This document shows positions 1 to 4,984 of a stretch of DNA of 5,672 nucleotides, in pieces. The notes below the pieces were generated by a model, which saw nothing but the letters and a program-made list of their open reading frames with translations, was not told where the DNA came from and searched no databases. A program made the position numbers and the translations under genes. The stretch covers positions 1 to 5,672 of the forward strand of contig JAIOPW010000382.1 in the NCBI GenBank assembly GCA_021413665.1, in the 5' to 3' direction. Source of the DNA: Rhodocyclales bacterium (lineage in GTDB: Bacteria > Pseudomonadota > Gammaproteobacteria > Burkholderiales > Rhodocyclaceae). The stretch's first letter is position 1; every line of letters begins with the position of its first letter.

Positions 1-21
1 GATGATGAGTTGCTTTGACAT
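1..21 (-). CDS. topA: DNA topoisomerase I, N-terminal 7 codons only (partial)
   Basis: Only the start of this gene is present; it runs off the left edge. The minus strand from position 21 reads ATG and then S-K-Q-L-I-I, which matches the usual opening of bacterial TopA (MSK-x-L-x-I followed by VESPAKAKTI). TopA is the type IA topoisomerase that relaxes negative supercoils using a catalytic tyrosine, which would lie far outside the window. The position fits too: topA commonly follows smg or dprA in beta- and gammaproteobacteria. No good Shine-Dalgarno sequence precedes the ATG. The call rests on seven residues plus synteny, so it is likely but not proven. Confidence 0.72.
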
Positions 22-30
22 TGTTTGTAT

Positions 31-54
31 GGGCAATACCGGGGGCAATACCGA
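31..54. repeat. Two-copy 12-bp tandem repeat in the topA leader
   Basis: The unit gggcaataccgg (31-42) is followed at once by gggcaataccga (43-54), matching at 11 of 12 bases. It lies 10 bases upstream of the topA ATG, between that start and the candidate promoter at 69-98, so it would fall in the 5' untranslated leader. On the topA-sense strand the repeated core is GGTATTGCCC. It could be a protein-binding site or a simple slippage duplication; the sequence does not decide. Confidence 0.7.
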
Positions 55-68
55 GTCAGGAGCGGCGC

Positions 69-98
69 ATCATAAGCGCGCCTCTCCCAATTACGCAA
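69..98 (-). promoter_or_regulatory. Candidate sigma70 promoter for topA
   Basis: On the minus strand TTGCGT (98-93) is followed after 18 bases by TATGAT (74-69). The -10 matches consensus at 5 of 6 positions, while the -35 matches mainly in its TTG. Transcription would begin near position 62, giving a leader of about 40 bases before the topA ATG. The element sits in the only sizeable gap of the minus-strand gene string, just after the smg stop, where a topA promoter would be expected. A short inverted repeat (64-68 with 78-82) overlaps the -10. Judged by eye only. Confidence 0.4.
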
Positions 99-106
99 GC
101 CGGGGA

Positions 107-595
107 CTAATTCAGCAGGATACGGGTGACGTCTTCGCCGAGGCCAAAGTCCTCGTCGTCGCTGTCCTCGGCGAGCAGTTCTTCGAGGATCAGGGCATCG
201 ACTTCATGGCGGTAGCGCCAGATCACGGCGAGCACGATGACCTTGAGGCGATCGAGGCTGACTTCCGGGTCCGGCAACGCCAGGGCACGCTGGATGATGG
301 CTTCGCGCAGCGAGGCATCGACCGCGTCGTGCTGTTCGAGGAAGGCGATGAAACCGCGGCAGGCGGCAGGCAGCCTTTCCTGTTCTTCCTCGTCGTAGAT
401 CCGGATGGCGCCGGCCAGCGCCGGGCTGAGACAGCGATTGCCCTCCTCCCCCGCCAGACCATCGAGCCAGGACAACGCCGCCGTGATGTCGTCGCTGCCG
501 AAACCGGCCGCCGAAAGCTTGCGTGCCAGCACGTCCGGCTCCGGGCAGGCATCGGGCAGGTAGTTCTCGAACAGGTAAACCAGAATATCGATCAT
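107..595 (-). CDS. smg: Smg family protein (DUF494), 162 aa
   Basis: This is a small acidic cytosolic protein of the Smg/DUF494 family, named for its place next to dprA (smf) in E. coli; its biochemical role is not established. Length is close to E. coli Smg (157 aa). It opens MIDILVYLFENY, like the E. coli MFDVLMYLFETY. It also carries the family's central block RIYDEEEQERLPAACRGFIA (about residues 66-85), which I recall closely matching E. coli RIYTPEECERLDASCRGF. The C-terminus is rich in Asp and Glu. I chose the ATG at 595 because the family begins there; the frame stays open to 724, but that stretch is dprA coding sequence read out of frame. The ATG overlaps the dprA stop as ATGA and no clear Shine-Dalgarno is seen, so translation is probably coupled to dprA. 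Confidence 0.93.
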   Translation of the reverse strand: MIDILVYLFENYLPDACPEPDVLARKLSAAGFGSDDITAALSWLDGLAGEEGNRCLSPALAGAIRIYDEEEQERLPAACRGFIAFLEQHDAVDASLREAIIQRALALPDPEVSLDRLKVIVLAVIWRYRHEVDALILEELLAEDSDDEDFGLGEDVTRILLN

Positions 596-1692
596 GAATG
601 CAGTCTTTGATAGAGGCCGCCGGGTAACTGGGCAACACGGCCAGCGAGTTCCATGGGCAACAGCATGGCAAGAAGGTCGGCGGGCGTCAAGCCGCTGCGC
701 GCTGAAAGCGTGTCGAGGGCGCACGGCGCATCGCCGATAAAAGCGAGTACCCGCTCTTCCGCATCGTCCGGCGCCGAAAGCGTCCGGGCGGGAGTGGCAA
801 CAGCCGCCGGAGATGGTCCCCAGCGCAGCTCTTCGAGGATGTCCTGCGCCGACTCGACCAGCTTGGCGCCCTGGCGAATCAGTTGGTGGCAGCCGCGCGA
901 CAGCGGCGAGTGGATCGAGCCGGGAATCGCGAACACCTCGCGCCCGCTTTCGGCCGCCAGCCGTGCGGTGATCAGCGAACCACTGCGCAGCGCCGCCTCG
1001 ATCACCAGGCAGCCAAGTCCGAGCCCGGCGATGATGCGGTTGCGCCGCGGGAAATTGGCCGCCAATGCCGGGGTGCCGAGCGGGAACTCGCTAAGCACCA
1101 CACCCTTTTCGGCGATGCCGCGGGCCAAAGCCTCGTTGCGCGCGGGATAAAGCCGGTCGGCGCCGGTGCCGATCACCGCGACCGTGCCGGCCGCCGTCGC
1201 CAGGCCGCCGCGGTGGGCAGCGGCATCGATGCCCAGCGCGAGGCCGCTGACGATGGTAAGCCCGGCGTCGCCCAGCGCTTTGGAGAAGGCCTCGGCATCG
1301 CGCTCTCCCTGCGTGGTCGCGTTGCGGCTGCCGACCACGGCCAGCATCGGGCGATTCAGCATGGCGGCATCGCCCTTGGCGTAGAGCAGCACCGGTGGAT
1401 CGTCGGCGGTCAGCAGGCTTTGCGGGTAATCCACGTCGGCCAGCGTCAGCAAACGGTTGCCGGGCTGCGCCGCCCAGTCGAGTGCGGCATCGATATCGAC
1501 CGTACACTCATGGCCCAGCAAACGTTCAGCCAGCGCGGGATCGACCACGGCGGAAAGTGCGCGCGGACTAGCCTCGAAAATTGCCTGCGGCAGGCCGAAG
1601 GCTTTGAGCAAGGCGCGGCGACTTTCGCCGCCGACGCCGGGGATCAGCGTGAGACGGAGCCAGGAAGCAAGTTCGAGGCGATCCGTCGCCAT
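592..1692 (-). CDS. dprA: DNA-processing protein DprA (Smf), 366 aa
   Basis: DprA binds incoming single-stranded DNA in the cytoplasm during natural transformation and loads RecA on it. It is also conserved in species not known to be competent. The N-terminal part (about 1-60) has the helix-hairpin-helix/SAM-like opening (LTLIPGVGGESRRALL). The extended Rossmann fold follows, with VVGSRNAT at 119-126, SGLALGIDAAAH at 149-160, GTG at 175-177 and FPRRNRIIAGL at 214-224. A C-terminal winged-helix region (about 310-363) ends GRVAQLPGGLYQRL. Length is normal for proteobacterial DprA and no key motif is missing. The ATG at 1692 lies 5 bases after the end of lysM, and the stop at 592-594 overlaps the smg start. 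No strong ribosome-binding site is seen, so coupling to lysM is likely. The gene appears intact, which does not by itself show that the organism is competent. Confidence 0.97.
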   Translation of the reverse strand: MATDRLELASWLRLTLIPGVGGESRRALLKAFGLPQAIFEASPRALSAVVDPALAERLLGHECTVDIDAALDWAAQPGNRLLTLADVDYPQSLLTADDPPVLLYAKGDAAMLNRPMLAVVGSRNATTQGERDAEAFSKALGDAGLTIVSGLALGIDAAAHRGGLATAAGTVAVIGTGADRLYPARNEALARGIAEKGVVLSEFPLGTPALAANFPRRNRIIAGLGLGCLVIEAALRSGSLITARLAAESGREVFAIPGSIHSPLSRGCHQLIRQGAKLVESAQDILEELRWGPSPAAVATPARTLSAPDDAEERVLAFIGDAPCALDTLSARSGLTPADLLAMLLPMELAGRVAQLPGGLYQRLHS

Positions 1693-1696
1693 GCGC

Positions 1697-2713
1697 TTAC
1701 GGTGTGCGGATCGTGTCGCCCACCACCATCGGATGGGTTGCGTTCATGACCAGGGCGTAGGAAACCCGGTCGAAAACGCGGAATACATAAAGCAGGCCAT
1801 TGCGGACGTCGGGGATCTGATAGACCGTCTTTTCACCCTGATAGCGGTTGGTCACCTCGGGCCCGGCCAGGTCGGCCGCCAGTACATGGCCGGGTTCCAG
1901 CCCATCCGCCTTGCCGCGATTGAGGGTGATCACGGACTGCGGACCGCCGAAATTCACGCCACTGTATATGGCGAGTACCTTGGCCCTGATCATTTTGGTC
2001 GGCGCACGCGGCACATAACTCGGCACATCCTGGCGCGGTGCGGGCAGAAGCCTGTCGTCGCGCACGATTTCGAGTTTCGAGGTGCTGACCAGGAAGCTCG
2101 ACGGCACGCCGCCTCTGGTCTGACGCGCGGTGCCGAGGTAAATGGCTTCGTGGCCCAGGACTTCCTTGGTATCGGGATCGAGCAGCGGCTTGCCGGGGCG
2201 GAACAGTTGCCAGACCTTGTGCGCGGCGGTGACTTCGGTCGTGTAGATGGTGTCGCCGGCGCCGGCAATGACGCGGTCGCCCTGCACGGCCACGACGCGC
2301 GGCGCCGCATCCAGTCCGGCCGCGTCGAGCACGCGCGGCTCGCTGAGGAAAGGTTCGATTTCCTGCGCAGGAATGGTCGGGATGCCCTTCTTTGTGGCTT
2401 CGACGTATTCGCGCCGCTCTTGGTGCACGGTTACCAGTTTGAGGCGCGGCTGGTTGCCGCTCTTGTCGAGCGCAATGACCTGGCCGGGATAGATGAGCTG
2501 CGGGTTCTTGATCTCGTCCGCGTTCAGCTTCCACAGCTCGCCCCAGCGGTAGGGATCGTTGAGGAACTTGGCGGCGATGCCCCACAGGGTGTCTCCGGGC
2601 GTCACCACGTGCCTGTCGGGGGCGCCATCGGCGAGTTGCAGGGGCTGCGTGCCCTGTGCGAGCACCAGGGTGCTTGAAATGCTGATGAGCAGCGCAGATA
2701 TAATGCGACGCAT
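1697..2713 (-). CDS. Secreted LysM-domain protein, 338 aa
   Basis: Residues 1-19 form a Sec signal peptide: Met-Arg-Arg, a hydrophobic core (IISALLISISSTLVL), then a likely cleavage after LVLA. The mature protein should be periplasmic. A single LysM peptidoglycan-binding domain spans about 34-82 (VTPGDTLWGIAAKFLNDP near its start, LIYPGQVIAL at its end). The remaining 250 residues have no catalytic motif I recognise. They include a conserved-looking segment around 244-279 (GVNFGG, LNRGKADGLEPGHVLA), which resembles the glycine-rich C-terminal fold of FlgT-like and other cell-envelope proteins. I chose the ATG at 2713 because it starts the signal peptide and has AGGAG (2726-2722) 8 bases upstream; the frame is open to an ATG at 2821, which would bury the signal. 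LysM proteins of this type are often found before dprA in betaproteobacteria. A role in cell-wall maintenance or remodelling is inferred only from LysM. Confidence 0.93.
   Translation of the reverse strand: MRRIISALLISISSTLVLAQGTQPLQLADGAPDRHVVTPGDTLWGIAAKFLNDPYRWGELWKLNADEIKNPQLIYPGQVIALDKSGNQPRLKLVTVHQERREYVEATKKGIPTIPAQEIEPFLSEPRVLDAAGLDAAPRVVAVQGDRVIAGAGDTIYTTEVTAAHKVWQLFRPGKPLLDPDTKEVLGHEAIYLGTARQTRGGVPSSFLVSTSKLEIVRDDRLLPAPRQDVPSYVPRAPTKMIRAKVLAIYSGVNFGGPQSVITLNRGKADGLEPGHVLAADLAGPEVTNRYQGEKTVYQIPDVRNGLLYVFRVFDRVSYALVMNATHPMVVGDTIRTP
2674..2704 (+). promoter_or_regulatory. Candidate promoter for def-fmt, inside lysM
   Basis: A perfect TATAAT at 2699-2704 follows TTGAAA (2674-2679; 5 of 6 to TTGACA) with a 19-base spacer, longer than the ideal 17. 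Transcription would begin near 2711, giving def a leader of about 108 bases. The promoter lies in the signal-peptide codons of the divergent lysM gene, so the def leader would be antisense to the lysM start and leader. No better plus-strand promoter is visible between 2714 and 2819. The long spacer is the main weakness. Confidence 0.45.
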
Positions 2714-2721
2714 GGCTTGAT

Positions 2722-2726
2722 CTCCT
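2722..2726 (-). promoter_or_regulatory. Shine-Dalgarno site of the lysM gene
   Basis: The minus strand reads AGGAG here, followed by 8 bases and then the ATG at 2713. This is the clearest ribosome-binding site in the window. It decides the start of the LysM protein in favour of 2713 over the upstream in-frame ATG at 2821. Confidence 0.8.
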
Positions 2727-2771
2727 GGCCGAGTGTCTATGTGGATGGCGAACCACCCGAGAATTCGTCCG

Positions 2772-2800
2772 ATTCTGCCCGACAATTCCCCCTGCATCAA
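2772..2800 (-). promoter_or_regulatory. Candidate promoter for the lysM-dprA-smg operon
   Basis: On the minus strand TTGATG (2800-2795) and CAGAAT (2777-2772) are separated by 17 bases, each matching the sigma70 consensus at 4 of 6 positions. Transcription would start near 2765 and leave a leader of about 50 bases. A small inverted repeat (agaat 2760-2764, attct 2772-2776) overlaps the -10 and could be an operator or chance. This is a moderate match in the expected place. Confidence 0.33.
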
Positions 2801-2819
2801 TTCTTTCAAGAGCGGTTTC

Positions 2820-3323
2820 ATGGCCCTATTGCCGATTTTGCGTTACCCCGATCCCCGCCTGCACAAAATAGCGGCCGCCGTCACTGAGGTCGATGCGCGC
2901 ATCCGCCAACTCGCCGCCGACATGGCCGAGACCATGTATTCCGCCCCCGGCATCGGGCTGGCGGCTTCCCAGGTGGACCAGCATGTGCGCCTGATCGTGA
3001 TCGACATTTCCGAAGACAAGTCGCAGTTGCAGACCTTCATCAACCCGGAGCTGCTGGAAAAATCCGGCGAATGCGAAGGCGAGGAAGGCTGCCTCTCCGT
3101 CCCCGGCATCTACGAGACGGTGCGGCGCGCCAGCCATGTCCGGGTGCGCGCGCTGGGGCTGGACGGCAAGCCCTTCGAGCTGGAAGCCGACGACCTGCTC
3201 GCGGTGTGCATCCAGCACGAAATGGATCATCTCGAAGGCAAGGTCTTCGTCGAATACCTGTCGCGCCTCAAGCAGACACGGATCAAGAGCAAGCTGGTCA
3301 AGCAGGCGCGCGAGACTTTCTGA
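2820..3323 (+). CDS. def: Peptide deformylase, 167 aa
   Basis: Def removes the N-formyl group from new proteins as they leave the ribosome, using a bound Fe(II) or similar metal. All three family motifs are present in order: GIGLAASQ (44-51), EGCLS (89-93) and HEMDH (133-137). Cys91, His133 and His137 would bind the metal and Glu134 would be the catalytic acid/base, matching Cys90, His132, His136 and Glu133 of E. coli Def. Length (167 against 169 aa) fits a type I enzyme. The start at 2820 gives the typical opening MALLPILRYPDPRL; the frame is open upstream to 2733 but that adds an unrelated extension. A weak AAGAG lies 7 bases before the ATG. fmt follows after 10 bases, the classic def-fmt pair. 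Confidence 0.98.
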   Translation: MALLPILRYPDPRLHKIAAAVTEVDARIRQLAADMAETMYSAPGIGLAASQVDQHVRLIVIDISEDKSQLQTFINPELLEKSGECEGEEGCLSVPGIYETVRRASHVRVRALGLDGKPFELEADDLLAVCIQHEMDHLEGKVFVEYLSRLKQTRIKSKLVKQARETF

Positions 3324-3333
3324 ACGCCCATCC

Positions 3334-4251
3334 ATGAAGCTGATTTTTGCCGGTACGCCAGAGTTTGCGGCGCGCGCACTCGAAGCGATTCTTGCCGCCG
3401 GTCACGAGGTGGCACTGGTGCTGACCCAGCCCGACCGTCCCGCCGGCCGCGGCATGTCGCTGCAAGCCTCCGCCGTGAAGAAGGTGGCGCTGGCGCACGG
3501 TATCCCGGTGTCCCAGCCCGAGCGCCTGAAGGATCCGGCAACACATGAGCCGATCCGCGCCGCCTGCGCCGCAGGCGGCGCCGAGCTCATGGTGGTGGCC
3601 GCTTACGGCCTGATCCTGCCGCAGGCCGTGCTCGACCTGCCGCGCCGCGGCTGCATCAACATCCACGCCTCGCTGCTGCCGCGCTGGCGCGGCGCGGCGC
3701 CGATCCATCGCGCCGTCGAGGCTGGAGACGCGCAAACCGGCATCACCATCATGCGCATGGAAGCCGGTCTCGATACCGGTCCCATGCTGCTGGCCCGCGC
3801 CATCGCCATCGACGCGCAGGACACCACCGGCAGCCTGCACGACCGCCTTGCGACGCTGGGCGGAAAACTGGTGGTCGAAGCATTGGCGCGCTTCGATCAA
3901 CTTGTCCCCGTGGCACAGCCCGACGACGGCGTCACCTATGCCAAAAAGATCGACAAGGCCGAGGCCCGGCTCGACTGGAACCAGCCGGCGGCGATCCTGG
4001 CGCGCAAGGTCCGCGCCTTCGATCCCTTCCCCGGTGCGGTGGTGACGCTCGCCGGCGAGGCGGTCAAGGCCTGGCGCGGCGCGGCGGTGGCGGATGGCGG
4101 GCGCCCCGGCCAGGTACTGGCGGCCGATGCGGCGGGCATCGTCGTTGCCTGCGGCGAAGGCGCACTATGCATCACCGAGCTGCAAAAGCCCGGCGGGCGC
4201 CGTGTCACCAGCGCCGACTTCCTGCACGGCAGCCCCCTGAGGCCCGACTGA
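3334..4251 (+). CDS. fmt: Methionyl-tRNA formyltransferase, 305 aa
   Basis: Fmt transfers a formyl group from 10-formyltetrahydrofolate to the methionine on initiator tRNA, in the cytoplasm. The N-terminal transferase domain (about 1-200) begins MKLIFAGTPEFAARALEAI and carries the tRNA-binding loop TQPDRPAGRG (31-40). The formyltransferase signature NIHASLLPRWRGAAPI starts at 109, and GLDTG is at 145-149. The predicted catalytic residues are Asn109, His111 and Asp147. The smaller C-terminal tRNA-binding domain (about 205-305) has FDPFPGA and ends in the normal way. Length is slightly below E. coli Fmt (315 aa). The ATG at 3334 gives the family's standard start, although the frame stays open to 3136 within def. 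No clear Shine-Dalgarno is seen, so translation may be coupled to def. Confidence 0.98.
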   Translation: MKLIFAGTPEFAARALEAILAAGHEVALVLTQPDRPAGRGMSLQASAVKKVALAHGIPVSQPERLKDPATHEPIRAACAAGGAELMVVAAYGLILPQAVLDLPRRGCINIHASLLPRWRGAAPIHRAVEAGDAQTGITIMRMEAGLDTGPMLLARAIAIDAQDTTGSLHDRLATLGGKLVVEALARFDQLVPVAQPDDGVTYAKKIDKAEARLDWNQPAAILARKVRAFDPFPGAVVTLAGEAVKAWRGAAVADGGRPGQVLAADAAGIVVACGEGALCITELQKPGGRRVTSADFLHGSPLRPD

Positions 4252-4270
4252 CACCAACCCGCAAAGCACT

Positions 4271-4287
4271 GGCGCGCCTGACGCGCT
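4271..4287. terminator. Possible weak bidirectional terminator between fmt and yitT
   Basis: In the 35-base gap between the convergent fmt and yitT stops, gcgcg (4272-4276) can pair with cgcgc (4282-4286) around a 5-base loop, with a possible G-T pair added at 4271/4287. Only a short TTAA follows on the plus strand, so this is not a textbook intrinsic terminator. It sits where two transcripts meet head to head, which is the main reason to list it. Confidence 0.25.
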
Positions 4288-4895
4288 TAAACCCCCACGT
4301 AGCGCCCCGTCTTGTGGTTGACGGCGATGACCAGGTTGAGCGCCAGCGCGCCGACGATGGACAGCCCGACGCTGAGAGGATCGCGCACCAGCAGCGCGGC
4401 GCCGACGATCAGCACGTCGGCGGCCATCTGCACCTTGCCCGCAGGCCAGCCGCGCGTGTTATGCAGGTAAATCGCCATGACGCCCAGGCCGCCGAGGCTG
4501 GCCTTGTGCCGGATCAGGATCAGCAGGCCGACGCCGGTAAGGAAGCCGGCCATGATGGCGGCAAACAGCGGATCGATGCTCTGGATCGAAATCAGCCCCG
4601 GCAGGACTTCCGTATAGATGGCCAGCAGGCTGACGGCGACGAAGGTCTTGGCCGTGAATTCCCAGCCCATGGCGCGCACGGCGAAGACGTAGAAGGGCAG
4701 GTTGATGGCAAACAGCACAATGCCCATCGGCCAGCCGCCGGCATAGTGGATCAGGAAGGCCAGCCCGACCGTGCCGCCGGTAAGCAGGCCGGCCTGGCGA
4801 AACAGCAGCACCGCAAAGCCGACCAGCAAGGGCGCGACCAGCAGCGCCTGAATGTCCTCGGCGAGGGTATGCGGGATCTCGGTGGCGCCGCTCAT
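4287..4895 (-). CDS. YitT family integral membrane protein, 202 aa
   Basis: This is a hydrophobic protein with about six membrane segments, roughly at 17-33, 37-52, 56-75, 82-99, 108-128 and 153-192 (the last probably a pair). It resembles the YitT/DUF161 family of inner-membrane proteins, whose substrate or function is not firmly known. It lacks the soluble C-terminal DUF2179 domain of the longer Bacillus YitT-type proteins. Two halves look duplicated: GGTVGLAFLIHYAGGWPMG (40-58) and GGLGVMAIYLHNTRGWPAG (134-152), sharing GG, the LIH/YLH position and GWP-x-G. The ATG at 4895 is the only sensible start; the upstream GGA is a poor ribosome site. The gene is opposite in direction to its neighbours, convergent with fmt and divergent from rsmB, so it is its own transcription unit. 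Family assignment is from recall and could be a related small permease-like family. Confidence 0.82.
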   Translation of the reverse strand: MSGATEIPHTLAEDIQALLVAPLLVGFAVLLFRQAGLLTGGTVGLAFLIHYAGGWPMGIVLFAINLPFYVFAVRAMGWEFTAKTFVAVSLLAIYTEVLPGLISIQSIDPLFAAIMAGFLTGVGLLILIRHKASLGGLGVMAIYLHNTRGWPAGKVQMAADVLIVGAALLVRDPLSVGLSIVGALALNLVIAVNHKTGRYVGV

Positions 4896-4920
4896 GAGGT
4901 CGTCCGGCAGGAAAACGGCC

Positions 4921-4926
4921 AGTCTA
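4921..4926 (-). promoter_or_regulatory. Possible -10 element for yitT
   Basis: The minus strand reads TAGACT, matching TATAAT at 4 of 6 positions, 25 bases before the yitT ATG. No acceptable -35 lies at the right distance upstream (CCTGCG is there), so the call is weak. It is listed because yitT needs a promoter within the 89-base gap 4896-4984. Confidence 0.2.
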
Positions 4927-4969
4927 GCCGACGCCGCGATCCGCGCAGGTCCGACCGCGACAGGCGGGC

Positions 4970-4978
4970 TGGTATCCT
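4970..4978 (+). promoter_or_regulatory. TGn-extended -10 promoter candidate for rsmB
   Basis: The sequence TGGTATCCT holds a TGn extension and a -10 hexamer TATCCT (4 of 6 to TATAAT). It ends 6 bases before the ATG at 4985, so transcription would start at or right beside that ATG. No good -35 is present, as is common for extended -10 promoters. No Shine-Dalgarno is seen before either candidate start, which fits a leaderless or nearly leaderless message. Confidence 0.4.
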
Positions 4979-4984
4979 TCGCCG

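Noticed and set aside
2..610. Plus-strand open frame (202 codons) opposite smg
   Set aside because: It mirrors the smg gene and the topA leader; smg is clearly the real coding frame.
883..1749. Plus-strand open frame (288 codons) opposite dprA
   Set aside because: It is antisense to DprA, whose motifs are all intact, and its composition (rich in Arg, Gln, Ala) is typical of a shadow frame.
2255..2266. 12-base perfect palindrome GCCGGCGCCGGC in lysM
   Set aside because: Such G/C palindromes arise often by chance in GC-rich coding sequence, and nothing around it suggests a site.
1457..2677. Long plus-strand open frame (406 codons) opposite dprA and lysM
   Set aside because: It spans two well-supported minus-strand genes and their junction, and its translation shows no recognisable motif. 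Long antisense frames are common in GC-rich coding DNA.
2714..2821. N-terminal extension of the LysM protein to an ATG at 2821
   Set aside because: It would place 36 residues before a clear signal peptide and ignore the good AGGAG before 2713.
3136..3333. N-terminal extension of fmt into def
   Set aside because: The added residues are def read in another frame, and MKLIFAGTPEFA is the standard Fmt start.
3766..3779. Small inverted repeat (ccggt/accgg) in fmt
   Set aside because: It is a 5-bp stem within the conserved GLDTG codons and is explained by the protein sequence.
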